A DNA stretch of 64,000 nucleotides from Nocardia arthritidis NBRC 100137 (GCF_001612765.1 NZ_BDBB01000018.1:1-64000), one strand, 5' to 3'. Shown: positions 34,300 to 43,759, counted from the stretch's first letter. Notes: generated from the letters alone by a model not told the origin. Program-made: numbers and translations.

Positions 34300-35499
34300 T
34301 CACAGCGAGCCCGCGCCGCCGAGCAACCACGGGTTGAAGGTGCACTCCAGATTCGGATGGCCCGCCGGGTCCAGCGCGCGCAGCGCGATGGACAGCGCCC
34401 GCGGTGAGTACATCATCGTGAGGTGGTCGGACACGTCCTGTTCGCATCCGTCCTGCAGCGTGATGTTCTGCACCGTGACGCCGGGCGCCGCCTTCAGGAA
34501 GGTCAGATCGTAGGGATTGGTGATCTCGTCGTAGCGGGTGCCTACCACGGTGTAATCGACCCCGGAAACGGTGTCGCCGTTCTCGTTGAGCTTGTTGACG
34601 AAGTCCGAGCCGATCGTCTGCTGGATGCCCGCGTGCCCGACGAAGATCTCGATGAAGCCGAGGATGTCGATGCCGAAGTTGTTGATCGCCCGGCCCAGCG
34701 CACCGATGCCGTCCAGGCTGGTGCCGTGATGCGTGGCGCCGTAGGTGACCAGATTCTTCACCTTGGCCGCGCCGCCTTCGAACTTGGTGTACCAGTTCGA
34801 CATCGACCCGCCCTGCGAATGCGCGACGAGGTCCACCTCCGAGGCCCCGGTCGCGGCCAGCACCCGGTCGACGAACGTGGCCAGCTGCTTGGCCGAGTCC
34901 TGGATGTAGCCGGTGCCCATCACCCCGGGCAGCACCGATCCGAGACCACCGCCCTCGAGCAGGTTGGACCGGCCGTAGTTGAAGGTGAAGGTGCAGAAGC
35001 CCGCGTCCTTGATGGGCTGGCCCATGAAGGCGAAGCCGTTGTAGGCGTTCATCCAGGTGCCGTGCACCAGTACCACCGGGCGGGGGTGCTCGGCGGTCGG
35101 CTTGCAGCTCCAGTCGTTGGCGCCCGGCGGGGCGGCGTCCGGATGGGTCAGCCCGTAGCCGAACGCGGCCAGCCACGAGGTCATCGGCGGACCGTAACCC
35201 ACGGTGTCGCTGGCGTATCCGCCCGAGGATCCCGAGCTGCTGCCCGATCCGCCATAGCAGTCCCCGGATCCGTTGCCCGACCCGGCTCCGCTGCCCGACG
35301 TGCATGCCGAGCCGGTGCCCGCACTGCCCGAATCCGCCACCGGCGCGGCCGTGCGGCCCGCCGCGATGTAGTCGGCCAACTGCTGTTCGGTGGGCCGAGC
35401 CTCCGGCGCCGCGTTCGCGCCGGACGCACCGACGGCGAGCACCGAAACGCTCAGCAGCACCGCCGCCAAGGACGATCGCCCGTAGGTACTTCGTTTCAT
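34300..35499 (-). CDS. Secreted triacylglycerol lipase (class 2 / EstA-like) with Gly/Ser-rich linker
   Basis: A 399-residue secreted lipase. The signal peptide (MKRSTYGRSSLAAVLLSVSV, cleaved near ANA-AP) is followed at about 60-105 by a low-complexity Gly/Ser linker with two cysteines. The catalytic domain begins with RPVVLVHGTWMNAYNGF (oxyanion HG) and has the nucleophile in LVAHSQGGSMSNW. TYGATHHGT and C-terminal SDHLTMM carry likely acid/His positions. It probably releases fatty acids from extracellular lipids. AAGG lies before the ATG. It is monocistronic. Confidence 0.87.
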   Translation of the reverse strand: MKRSTYGRSSLAAVLLSVSVLAVGASGANAAPEARPTEQQLADYIAAGRTAAPVADSGSAGTGSACTSGSGAGSGNGSGDCYGGSGSSSGSSGGYASDTVGYGPPMTSWLAAFGYGLTHPDAAPPGANDWSCKPTAEHPRPVVLVHGTWMNAYNGFAFMGQPIKDAGFCTFTFNYGRSNLLEGGGLGSVLPGVMGTGYIQDSAKQLATFVDRVLAATGASEVDLVAHSQGGSMSNWYTKFEGGAAKVKNLVTYGATHHGTSLDGIGALGRAINNFGIDILGFIEIFVGHAGIQQTIGSDFVNKLNENGDTVSGVDYTVVGTRYDEITNPYDLTFLKAAPGVTVQNITLQDGCEQDVSDHLTMMYSPRALSIALRALDPAGHPNLECTFNPWLLGGAGSL

Positions 35500-35859
35500 G
35501 ATTTGCCTTCCTGCAGAACCACGGTGTTCGGCGACCGGCGCCGTTCTCGCTGGTAGACGGCACCGAAGCTGCGCCAACGCTAGAACCGGAAAACGGGACG
35601 GCCTATGCGGAAGAGCTGGATCTGGAGACCTCACGAATGCGTTCGGCCACGGCTAGGGAGACGGCACAAAGCGCGCGAAAATAGGCAATTCCATGAATTC
35701 GGCGAATAGGTCGGCCAGCACAAGCCGAAGGCGCCGAAACGGTGAATTTTCCAGATCACCAGTCAATTACGGTTCCGCAACGGCCGACGGCCGCATCATG
35801 GATGAACGCTGAACCCCAGCCATCGGTGGCCATCCGGTGGCTAACCATTGGGAGATCCC
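35500..35859. other. Intergenic region between divergent lipase and DUF218 genes
   Basis: About 360 bases with no credible gene. It must contain the divergent promoters. Locally AT-rich stretches lie around 35690-35770. GGGAG at 35850-35854 is the ribosome-binding site for the DUF218 gene. No convincing operator repeat was found. Confidence 0.45.
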
Positions 35860-36465
35860 GTGTCCGCCACCATGGTTACCCTCGCCCGCACCGTGCTCGG
35901 CGCGTTCGCTGTCACCGCCGCGCTGACCAACCCCCCGCACGCCGTCGCGGACGGCCCTGGTTCCGCCGGCGCGGTCGCCTCGATCACCGCGCCGTTCGCC
36001 CTCGTCCCCGTCCCGACGCCGACGGTGCGTGGGCCGGTCACCGCCATCGTCGTGCTCGGCTACGGACTGTTGCCCGACGGCGGCATGCGCCCGGAACTGA
36101 TCGATCGGCTGCACGCCGGATACGCCCAGGCGCTGCTGGCACCCTTCTCGCCGATCATCGTGACCGGCGGTAACGCACGCAACGGCGTCACCGAGGCACG
36201 GGCGATGGCCGATTGGCTGATGGCCCGCGGCATTCCGCCGGCACGGATCAATCTCGAGCCGGAGGCCGACACGACCGCGCAGAACGCCGTGCGCTCGGCC
36301 ACGATCATGCGCGCGATCGGCGCCCACGACGCCGTGGTGATCACTTCGGCCGACCACATGGACCGGGCGGTGGGCACCTTCCACGACGCCGGGGTGGACG
36401 TCGTCGGCACCGTGACCCCCGAGCAGGTGCCGCCCGCACTCTGGCGGTTCGGTCCGCTCCCCTGA
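35860..36465 (+). CDS. Secreted/membrane-anchored DUF218 (YdcF-like) protein
   Basis: A 201-residue protein with an N-terminal signal segment (MVTLARTVLGAFAVTAALTN) and the DUF218 core: IVVLGYG, IIVTGGNARNG, the ARAMADWLMARGIP helix, EPEADTTAQNAV and VITSADHMDRA. The family includes SanA and YdcF, implicated in envelope functions and SAM binding, but without a defined reaction. The GTG at 35860 follows GGGAG with five-base spacing; TTG 35848 and ATG 35872 are alternatives. It lies 44 bp upstream of the HadAB-like gene. Confidence 0.82.
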   Translation: MSATMVTLARTVLGAFAVTAALTNPPHAVADGPGSAGAVASITAPFALVPVPTPTVRGPVTAIVVLGYGLLPDGGMRPELIDRLHAGYAQALLAPFSPIIVTGGNARNGVTEARAMADWLMARGIPPARINLEPEADTTAQNAVRSATIMRAIGAHDAVVITSADHMDRAVGTFHDAGVDVVGTVTPEQVPPALWRFGPLP

Positions 36466-36509
36466 CGGGAGGCGGCCGTAATCCACCGTTTCGCAATACA
36501 GGAGCAACC

Positions 36510-37547
36510 ATGAACGAGACCGCGGTGAATCCCGCCGAACAGGCGATGTCGCTGGTCGACCATCGTTACCGTTCCACTCTCCACTACGAGGTGGAACGGG
36601 AAAAGATCCGTGAATTCGCCCGCGCCGTGCAGGATTCGCATCCAGCGCATCGAAGCGAGGCCGCCGCGGCCGAACTCGGCTTTCCCGGACTCATCGCGCC
36701 CGCGACGTTCAGCTCGATCATTCTCACCAGGGTGCATCGCGAAATACTGGACACGCTGATCACCGGTTACGACCCGAGTCGGATTCTGCACGCGGACCAG
36801 GTCTTCGACTTCGGCAGGCCGATGGTGGCCGGCGATCGGCTGACCTGCGACATCTATTTCGAATCGTTCCGGCACTTCGGCGACTACGACGTCCTCGCGA
36901 TCAAAAGTGTGCTGATCGACCAGCACGGCGCCGTGGTGCAGACCGGTTCCAGCGCGCTGCTCGCGCGCGTCGGCGAGCGCGATCCAGGGTTGGCCGATGC
37001 CGTGCGCAAAGTCGCCATGGAACATCGCTCCCCCGACGAGCCGGCCCCGGGCAGCGCCGTCGTCCCGGCCGCGGCGGACTATCTCGCGCCGACGCCCGAC
37101 CCCCGGATACCGCGCACGCGTATAGATTTCGAAGACTTGGAGGTGGGCACCGAGCTGCCCGTTCGCACCATGCGCCTATCCCGTGGCGACCTGGTCAACT
37201 ACGCCGGCGTGACCGGCGAGTCCAATCCGGTGCTGTTCGACGAACGGGTCGCCGTCGCCAGCGGCCTGCCGACCGTGGTCGCGCCCGGCATGCTGAAACT
37301 CGGCCTGGCCACCTCGTTCCTGAGCTCCTGGCTCGGCGATCCCGCGGCGGTCACCCGTTTCCGCGCGCAGTTCGCGCACAACACGCATCACCTGCGGATA
37401 CCGTCGTTGGGAGCAGGCACGATCCACTTCCGCGGCCGGGTCACCGCGATCGATGCGCGCAGGCGGCGGGCGACCATCGCGGTCGACGCACGCGCCGAGG
37501 GCCGCAGACTGTTCGGCTACGCCGCCGCCGAAGCGCTCTTCCCGTAG
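36510..37547 (+). CDS. Fused MaoC/HadAB-like hot-dog protein with altered hydratase motif
   Basis: A 345-residue double hot-dog protein homologous to the fused HadA-HadB (R)-enoyl-CoA hydratase/dehydratase type and closely similar to the protein at 47755-48819. The N-terminal half (YEVEREKIREFARAVQDSHPAH) is the HadA-like domain. In the C-terminal hydratase-2 motif the usual G-D-x-N-P-I-H reads GESNPVLF, so Asp is Glu and the catalytic His is Leu; the second His of the helix (SHG in the paralogue) is APG. It is probably non-hydratase or a structural partner. GGAG precedes the ATG. Confidence 0.82.
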   Translation: MNETAVNPAEQAMSLVDHRYRSTLHYEVEREKIREFARAVQDSHPAHRSEAAAAELGFPGLIAPATFSSIILTRVHREILDTLITGYDPSRILHADQVFDFGRPMVAGDRLTCDIYFESFRHFGDYDVLAIKSVLIDQHGAVVQTGSSALLARVGERDPGLADAVRKVAMEHRSPDEPAPGSAVVPAAADYLAPTPDPRIPRTRIDFEDLEVGTELPVRTMRLSRGDLVNYAGVTGESNPVLFDERVAVASGLPTVVAPGMLKLGLATSFLSSWLGDPAAVTRFRAQFAHNTHHLRIPSLGAGTIHFRGRVTAIDARRRRATIAVDARAEGRRLFGYAAAEALFP

Positions 37548-37559
37548 GCGATATCGGGA

Positions 37560-38609
37560 TCAGGCGGCCCGGCCGGATCGCGCGTCGGCGCGGTCGCGGC
37601 CTGGGCGGTCGGCCGACAACCCGCTGAGCAGCGCCAGGCGGCGATGCGAATCCAGCCGCGCCGCACGATCGTAAGTGCTGGTGTGCACGAGGATCTCGTC
37701 CGCGCCCGTCCTGGTCACCAGCCGCTCCAGGTGGTCGGCGACTTCGTCCTCGGTGCCGTACAGATGGCCGCGCAGTCCCTCCTCGACGATACGGCGCTCC
37801 CGGCCGGTCATGGTGCGCGCCTTGATCTCCGCGGGCGGCAGCAGGGGCGGAAACTCGCCACGGGTGCGCGCGTACGCGGCGGACCACGCCTCCGGCAGCA
37901 GCAGCCGGTGGGCCTGCGCGGTGGTGTCGGCGATGACGATCGAACCGGAGACCACCACGTAGGGTTGGGCGCCGGCCGAGGCGGGGCGGAATTCGGCGCG
38001 ATAGCGCTCGATGGCCTCGACCATGCGATCCTCGCCGCCGGCCGGGGCGATCACCAGCGGCAGCCCGAAGCGGGCCGCGCGTTCGGCGCCGAAGCCGGTC
38101 GCCAGCAGGAAGGCGGGGACCTGTAGTCCCTCGGCGGGCCAAGCGTGCACGCCCTGCCTTCCCTCGGTGAAGTACGCCAGGAGTTCGGCGAGCCGGGCGT
38201 CGAAGTCCTCGGCGTCGCGCTTGTCGTGCCCGAGCGCATGCCGCACGCCGTCGGTGAATCCGACCGAGCGTCCCAATCCCATGTCGATGCGCCCCGGATA
38301 CAGCGATTCCAGAACGCCGAACTGTTCGGCGACCACCAGCGGCTGGTGATTGGGCAGCATCACGCCGCCCGTGCCGATGCGGATCCGCGAAGTCGCCGCC
38401 GCCGCGGCCGCCGCCAGCACGGTCGGCGCCGAACCCGCCACGCCGGGCACGCTGTGGTGCTCGGACACCCAGAAGCGGTGATAGCCCCACTCCTCGGCGA
38501 GCCGGGCGAACTCGACGGTCTCGCGCAGCGCGGCCGGATGGCTCTGACCGCGCCGCACGCGCGACCGATCGAGGACGGAGAACCGGAGAGAGGACAGCGC
38601 CGAGGTCAT
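37560..38609 (-). CDS. LLM class flavin-dependent oxidoreductase (luciferase-like)
   Basis: A 349-residue bacterial-luciferase-type TIM-barrel enzyme. FWVSEHHSVPGVAGSAPTVLAA, TSRIRIGTGGVMLPNHQPLVVAEQFG and ESLYPGRIDMGLGRSVG are the conserved flavin/F420-binding strands of the group-1 alkanal monooxygenase-like subfamily. It uses reduced FMN or F420 to oxidise an unknown small molecule. It converges on the HadAB-like gene with 12 bp between. The C-terminus has an Arg/Asp-rich tail without a defined role. Confidence 0.88.
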   Translation of the reverse strand: MTSALSSLRFSVLDRSRVRRGQSHPAALRETVEFARLAEEWGYHRFWVSEHHSVPGVAGSAPTVLAAAAAAATSRIRIGTGGVMLPNHQPLVVAEQFGVLESLYPGRIDMGLGRSVGFTDGVRHALGHDKRDAEDFDARLAELLAYFTEGRQGVHAWPAEGLQVPAFLLATGFGAERAARFGLPLVIAPAGGEDRMVEAIERYRAEFRPASAGAQPYVVVSGSIVIADTTAQAHRLLLPEAWSAAYARTRGEFPPLLPPAEIKARTMTGRERRIVEEGLRGHLYGTEDEVADHLERLVTRTGADEILVHTSTYDRAARLDSHRRLALLSGLSADRPGRDRADARSGRAA

Positions 38610-38651
38610 ACCGATGTCAACGCGAGCGCGCCGCGCTGATTCCGCGGCGAT

Positions 38652-39680
38652 TCACGGGGAGGCGGGCACTCCGAGTGCCTCCGCCAGCATCCGCCAGGCC
38701 CGCGGCAGCTGGGCCTGGAAATCCGGCCAGGTGTGCATGCCCTCCGCGGTGTACTCCACGGACGCGGGAATCCGCAGCTCGGACAGGCGGGCGGCGAACC
38801 GCTCCGTACAGGCACGGGCGCCCGCCTCCAGCGCCGCGCCGCCGCCCGCGGTGCGCAACGCGTCCGCGACCGACGGGGAGTTCGCGACCGCCACCAGGTC
38901 GGCGCCGGTCGGCAACCCGGCGGCCGCCGAGAGGTAGACAGCGGTGCCACGCAGGTTCTCCGCATGCAGCAGGCTGTCGTGCGCGGCCCATTCCGGTGAG
39001 GACGGCGGGCCCCAGAGATTGTCGACGTTGCCACCGCGCGAGGCGACCGTGATGGTGGTGACCGCGTGACCGAGCGGGTCGGCGGTGGAATAGCACCCGC
39101 TCATCCCGGCGACGGCGCGATACCAGCCGGGGTGGCGCTGGGCGAGCATCATCGCCGCCTGGGCCCCCATCGACACTCCGGCGATCGCGCGGCGGCCGTC
39201 GGTGCGCAGCAGCGATTCCACGATGGGCGGGAGCTCGGTGGTGAGGAATGTCTCCCAGAGGTTGAGTCCCAGCGCGGCGTCATGGCGGACCCAGTCGCTG
39301 TACATGCTGCCGGTGCCGCCGCCGGTGAGCACCACGTCGACCGGTTTGCCCGCGAAGAATTCGGCGGCGCCGCCCTTGCCCAGCCATGCCGACGTGGCGT
39401 CGCCGTCCACGCCGTCGAGCAGATACAGCACCGGGCGTGGCGCCTCGCCGCTGCCGCGCAGCACGTCGACCGAGATGATCCTGCGCATCGCCGAGGAAGC
39501 GATGGAGAGCCGTTCATGCCCCTGCGCGACCTTTTCGATCGACAGCAGCCCCGTGCGGGTCATGGCCGGGTCCACCGCGGGCGGCGGGGTCTGCGGCACC
39601 GGATCGGCGCACACGGGGGCAGCGGTGATCGCGGCGATGAGTGCCATCGCCGCCACGGTGATCGGTACGCGCGACCTCAT
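38652..39680 (-). CDS. Secreted antigen-85-like esterase, coupled to an acyl-ACP desaturase
   Basis: A 342-residue secreted alpha/beta-hydrolase. The signal peptide (MRSRVPITVAAMALIAAITA, cleaved near CADP) precedes the antigen-85-type core PRPVLYLLDGVDGD, the nucleophile elbow AGVSMGAQAAMMLAQRHPG and a C-terminal EGMHTWPDFQAQLPRAW with the probable catalytic His. It is homologous to the enzyme at 24888-25979. Its ATG overlaps the stop of the desaturase gene by 4 bp, an unusual pairing suggesting that modified acyl chains are transferred or hydrolysed in the envelope. Confidence 0.87.
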   Translation of the reverse strand: MRSRVPITVAAMALIAAITAAPVCADPVPQTPPPAVDPAMTRTGLLSIEKVAQGHERLSIASSAMRRIISVDVLRGSGEAPRPVLYLLDGVDGDATSAWLGKGGAAEFFAGKPVDVVLTGGGTGSMYSDWVRHDAALGLNLWETFLTTELPPIVESLLRTDGRRAIAGVSMGAQAAMMLAQRHPGWYRAVAGMSGCYSTADPLGHAVTTITVASRGGNVDNLWGPPSSPEWAAHDSLLHAENLRGTAVYLSAAAGLPTGADLVAVANSPSVADALRTAGGGAALEAGARACTERFAARLSELRIPASVEYTAEGMHTWPDFQAQLPRAWRMLAEALGVPASP

Positions 39681-40627
39681 CCTGCCGCGGCGGCCCGTTC
39701 CGCTCGTCTGGCCGCCGCGCGCTCGCGCTGCTCCTCGAACCGTCGCGCCTTCAGCTCCAGATCCTCGAGGTAGGCGTGCAGTTCGTCGCGGGCGCGTTCG
39801 CCGTCGCCGGTCAGGTCCGTGCGCTCGAAGACGCGCCACGCGCGCAGCACCGGACGCACGACCACGTCGAGATGCTGGCGCAGATCGTAGATGCCGTGCT
39901 TGGCCAGCAGCACCGCGTTGCGCCGGAAGTTCGGCTGCGACAGTCCGGGCATCTGGAAGCGGGTGACCACGGTGGTGATCGCGCGCAGCGCTTCGTTCGG
40001 CACGAGGTCCACAGCGGCGGCGCTGATGTTCCGGTAGAAGATCATGTGCAGGTTCTCGTCGGCGGCGACACGCTGCAGCATACGCTCGGCGATCGGTTCC
40101 TCGCAGGCCGCTCCGGTATTCCGGTGGCTGATCCTGGTCGCCAGCTCTTGCAGTGTGACGTAGGCCACCGAACGCAGGAACACTTGCTGCGCGTCGGGTT
40201 TCGCGAAGCCGGTGGTCATATGCGCCATCCTGGCCTGCTCGAGCAGCACCGGATCGACCGCGCGGGTCACCACCAGATAGTCGCGCATCACGATGGCGTG
40301 GCGGTTCTCCTCGGCAGTCCACCGGCCCACCCAGGTACCCCACACGCCATCCGGTGAGAACGCGTCCGAGATCTCCCGGTGATACGACGGCAGATTGTCC
40401 TCGGTGAGCAGATTGGTGATCATCGCCGTCTGCGCGACCTCGGAAAGTCCGGATTGTGCCGGTTCCCAATCAATTCCGCCGAGGGCGGCGAAATTACGCC
40501 CTTCGTCCCACGGCACGTAATCGTGCGGATTCCAGGACTTGGCCTTGCGCAGATGGTCGTTGAGCAGGCGTTCGGCGGTGGGTTCGAGTTCGCGGAGAAT
40601 ATCGCGATCGGTCAACGCGGTGGTCAC
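39677..40627 (-). CDS. Acyl-ACP desaturase (DesA-like, diiron)
   Basis: A 316-residue soluble diiron desaturase of the DesA1/DesA2 family. Ligand motifs are seen as TEDNLPSYH, WTAEENRHAI (Glu-Glu-x-x-His) and ADENLHMIFY (Glu-x-x-His). It introduces a double bond into ACP-bound fatty acids; in mycolic-acid bacteria such enzymes supply unsaturated precursors for mycolates or membrane lipids. The GTG at 40627 is preferred because AGGAG lies five bases upstream; GTG 40645 is possible. It is co-translated with the Ag85-like esterase. Confidence 0.9.
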   Translation of the reverse strand: MTTALTDRDILRELEPTAERLLNDHLRKAKSWNPHDYVPWDEGRNFAALGGIDWEPAQSGLSEVAQTAMITNLLTEDNLPSYHREISDAFSPDGVWGTWVGRWTAEENRHAIVMRDYLVVTRAVDPVLLEQARMAHMTTGFAKPDAQQVFLRSVAYVTLQELATRISHRNTGAACEEPIAERMLQRVAADENLHMIFYRNISAAAVDLVPNEALRAITTVVTRFQMPGLSQPNFRRNAVLLAKHGIYDLRQHLDVVVRPVLRAWRVFERTDLTGDGERARDELHAYLEDLELKARRFEEQRERAAARRAERAAAAG

Positions 40628-40684
40628 TCGCACTCCTTTACTCACCCTCGATTTCAGGGCGCATTCGACGATACCGGCGAAATT

Positions 40685-41665
40685 TCAGGCCGAACGACCG
40701 ATTACGTGATCGTTGGGCGAGGTGACGATGGTCATATGACCCGGCTGGGGCGGTTCACAACCCGCGGTTTCACCCACGTCGGTCACCCCGTACAGCCCCG
40801 GGGGCATGCCCGCCGACCGCAACCGGTCCAGCAGATCGTGGGCGCGCCCGGCCAGTTCGGGAATGCGCGCGGTGCGCCCGGTGGCCACCGCGGCGGTCAA
40901 CGGCACCTCGGCGGCCTCGCCGACGATGGCCAGCACGTCGGGGGTCATGCTGAACGTTCCGGTGCGGGCGGGCACGTCATCGATCGGCACGAGCACCGTG
41001 CCGCCGGCGGCGGAGAGCACCGACAACGCCCGTGAGCCGAGCGGGTCGGCCAGCGCGGCCTGGACCCGCCGGAGTTTGCGCCGGGCGGCGTCCGTGCCCG
41101 TGACGGGTCTTCGCTCGTCCGGGTGCGCCGGAATGCCCAGCGCCACGACTTGGTAGGACCGTGCGATCGGAATGCCGGTCGCCCTGGCGAGTTCGCCGAC
41201 CGCGTGCCCGCCCAGCAACGCGGAGACCAGCGTCTGGGCGGCGGTCTGATGTTCCCGGGCGACCGCGCGGTGCTCGTCCACGTAAGCGGTCGACGCCGCC
41301 ACGGTCACCATTTCCAAGACGTGGATCGCCAGTCGCGCACCCGCGAGAAAATGGTCGGTCCGTTCGTCGGCGACCTCGTCGGCGAGCAATTCCAGTCCGT
41401 TGCGGATTTCGTCGTGGTAGGCGCCGAGTACCGTTTCCAGCGCGATGCCCTCCCGCGCCCAACGCGAGGCGGAACCGGCGATCTCCGGGGGTCGCGACAC
41501 CGCCGGCGTCGGACGCGGCGCCAGCAGTTCGACGGCGGCCGCCAAACAGTTTCGCGCGGTGGTCGCGACATCGCCGGACGCCTCGTGGCCGACGCGCTCG
41601 GCGAGGTGTTCGACGAGTTTCGATGTCAACGTCTCGGTACTCGTTCTCAGCTGCCTGCCCATCAT
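40685..41665 (-). CDS. PucR-like sensor protein lacking the DNA-binding domain
   Basis: A 326-residue protein homologous to the regulators at 10951-12171 and 58990-60252 through the RsbR-like N-terminal part (SRWAREGIALETVLGAYHDE) and the GGDEF-like middle. It matches up to PPGLYGVTDVG, after which the relatives continue into about 90 residues with the helix-turn-helix. Here about 30 unrelated residues end the protein. There is no room downstream for the missing domain, since the desaturase start is 58 bp away. It may be a decoy, a partner-binding modulator or an evolving remnant. Confidence 0.8.
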   Translation of the reverse strand: MMGRQLRTSTETLTSKLVEHLAERVGHEASGDVATTARNCLAAAVELLAPRPTPAVSRPPEIAGSASRWAREGIALETVLGAYHDEIRNGLELLADEVADERTDHFLAGARLAIHVLEMVTVAASTAYVDEHRAVAREHQTAAQTLVSALLGGHAVGELARATGIPIARSYQVVALGIPAHPDERRPVTGTDAARRKLRRVQAALADPLGSRALSVLSAAGGTVLVPIDDVPARTGTFSMTPDVLAIVGEAAEVPLTAAVATGRTARIPELAGRAHDLLDRLRSAGMPPGLYGVTDVGETAGCEPPQPGHMTIVTSPNDHVIGRSA

Positions 41666-42194
41666 GCCTTCCGAAGGTTAGCGACGGATCGTGATGGAAT
41701 CGAGATATGTCGCACCGAATCGGGTAAGTCATCAGCGGTCACCCGACCAGTTGGGCACGATCACAAGCTTTTCGAGCGGATCGAGGCCGACGCGTCCGGC
41801 ACGGACAGAACTGCTGCGGCACCGCCATTTCGGACCCGGCGCCCGAGCCCTCGCCGGCTCACCGATCCGGGGAGTATGTGACGCAGCGCCGTCCGCGCAT
41901 TTCCGGCGCTGCGTCGAGATAACCCTAGATCCGCGGGCACCGACCTGAGAAGCCCCCTTCGGCGCTGTGAGGACGGTTCATCGACGCCCACGGCCACGAT
42001 TGGGACCTCACACAGTCCGTGTCGTCGCAGCGAACCGGTCCGGCGCGTGCTATGAACCGAGGAATCGAAAGGCAAACCTGTGAGCTGTTCCATGAGATCT
42101 TCCGAACCGCTGTGCAGCGGATCGCGGCGCCGATAGCATCGAGCGCCGCGCTGCCGTACGGCGTCGCGACGAGTTTCGAAGGGCTACACCACAT
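41666..42194. other. Intergenic region without a recognisable gene
   Basis: About 530 bases between the divergent PucR-like and accD genes. Short open frames exist on both strands but lack codon bias, ribosome-binding sites and recognisable motifs. It should contain both promoters. No clear palindrome or RNA structure was identified. Confidence 0.45.
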
Positions 42195-43745
42195 ATGAGC
42201 GGTACGCGAGAGAAGCTGGACGAGCTGCGGGGGATCCTGGAGCTGGCCGAGGAACCCGCAGGCGAGAACGGCATCGCGAAGCGCAAGAGCAAGGGCATTC
42301 CCAGCGCGCGGGAGCGGGTGCGCGCACTCCTCGACCCCGGGAGTTTCGTGGAGATCGGCGCGCTGGTGCGCCAGCCGGGCACCCCCGGAGCCATGTACGG
42401 CGACGGCGTGGTCACCGGGCGCGGCCGGATCGAGGGCAGGCCCGTGGTGGTGATCGCGCACGATCAGACCGTCTTCGGCGGCTCGGTGGGTGAGATGTTC
42501 GGCCGCAAAGTCGCCGCCGCACTGGATTTCGCCACCACGAATGCCTGCCCGGTCGTCGCGATCAACGACTCCGGCGGCGCCCGCATCCAGGACGCGGTCA
42601 CCTCGCTGGCGTGGTACGCGCTGATGAGCCGCCGCCAGGAACGGCTGTCGGGCTTCGTGCCGCAGGTGTCGATCATGCTGGGCAAATGCGCGGCGGGATC
42701 GGTCTACGCACCGGTGAACACCGACGTCCTGATCGCGACCGAGAAGTCGTACATGTTCGTCACCGGCCCCGAGGTGATCAAGGAGGTCACCGGCGAAGAG
42801 GTGACCATGGAGGAGTTGGGCGGCGCGCAGGCGCAGGCGGCCACCGGCACCGTCCACCACGTCGCCGCCACCGAGCAGGACGCCTTCGACTGGGCCAGGA
42901 CCTATCTGAGCTATCTTCCGTCGAGTTGCCTGGAACCCGGCCCGATCGTCAACCCGGGGTTGGAGCCGCAGGTCACGCCGCACGATCTGGAGCTGGACTC
43001 GATCGTTCCCGATGCCGATCGGCAGGGCTACGACATGCATGAGATCTTGCTGCGCCTGTTCGACGACGGTGACTTCCACGAGATCAGCGCGGCTACCGCG
43101 CAGAACCTGATCACCGGCTTCGCCAGGGTGGACGGGCGCAGCGTCGGGGTGATCGCGAATCAGCCCTTGGTGCTCGGCGGCGCGATCGACGCCAAATGCT
43201 CGGACAAGGCGACGCATTTCATCCGCTTGTGCAACGTCTTCGGGTTGCCGCTGATTTTCGTCGTGGACACCCCCGGCGTGCTGCCCGGCGTGGAGGAGGA
43301 GCGCAGCGGGGTGATCAAACGCGGCGGGCGGTTCTTCCGCGCGGTGATCGAGGCGACCGTCCCGATCGTCACCGTCGTGGTCCGCAAGGCTTACGGCGGC
43401 GGCTACGCCGTGATGGGCTGCAAGCAACTCGGCGCCGACGTCAGCCTGGCCTGGCCGACGGCGCGCATCGCCGTGATGGGCGCCGAGAGCGCGGTGAGCA
43501 TCGTCGGCAAGCGTCAGCTCGCCCAGGTGCCCCCGGAGCAACGCGCGGCGCTGCGCGACTACATGATCGAGCAGTACAACGCCACGGTGGCCACGCCGTG
43601 GATCGCCGCCGAGCGCGGCTACATCGATGCGGTGATCGAACCCTCGCGGACCAGACTGGAGATCCGTCGCGCGCTGCGCCTGCTGCGCGAGAAGGAGGCG
43701 AGCGCCGAACCCAACCCGCGCAAGCACAGCCTGTTCCCGGTCTGA
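42195..43745 (+). CDS. Acyl-CoA carboxylase carboxyltransferase (beta) subunit
   Basis: A 516-residue AccD/PccB-type carboxyltransferase, full length. It shows the two crotonase-like halves with oxyanion-hole glycines: [12 protein letters not shown] and [14 protein letters not shown] in the first, [15 protein letters not shown] and [13 protein letters not shown] in the second. The C-terminus ([10 protein letters not shown]) corresponds to the conserved KHGNIPL end. It transfers CO2 from carboxybiotin to acetyl-, propionyl- or longer acyl-CoA, making extender units. No biotin carboxylase alpha chain is adjacent, so it must share one encoded elsewhere. Confidence 0.93.
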   Translation: MSGTREKLDELRGILELAEEPAGENGIAKRKSKGIPSARERVRALLDPGSFVEIGALVRQPGTPGAMYGDGVVTGRGRIEGRPVVVIAHDQTVFGGSVGEMFGRKVAAALDFATTNACPVVAINDSGGARIQDAVTSLAWYALMSRRQERLSGFVPQVSIMLGKCAAGSVYAPVNTDVLIATEKSYMFVTGPEVIKEVTGEEVTMEELGGAQAQAATGTVHHVAATEQDAFDWARTYLSYLPSSCLEPGPIVNPGLEPQVTPHDLELDSIVPDADRQGYDMHEILLRLFDDGDFHEISAATAQNLITGFARVDGRSVGVIANQPLVLGGAIDAKCSDKATHFIRLCNVFGLPLIFVVDTPGVLPGVEEERSGVIKRGGRFFRAVIEATVPIVTVVVRKAYGGGYAVMGCKQLGADVSLAWPTARIAVMGAESAVSIVGKRQLAQVPPEQRAALRDYMIEQYNATVATPWIAAERGYIDAVIEPSRTRLEIRRALRLLREKEASAEPNPRKHSLFPV

Positions 43746-43759
43746 GACGCCACCCGGCT

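Noticed and set aside
35289..35500. Gly/Ser-rich coding repeat in the lipase as a possible DNA repeat or CRISPR-like array
   Set aside because: The periodicity comes from GGC/TCC codons in a low-complexity protein linker; there are no regular spacers.
41925..43727. 600-codon minus-strand frame opposite accD
   Set aside because: Shadow frame; accD on the plus strand has all carboxyltransferase motifs and full length.
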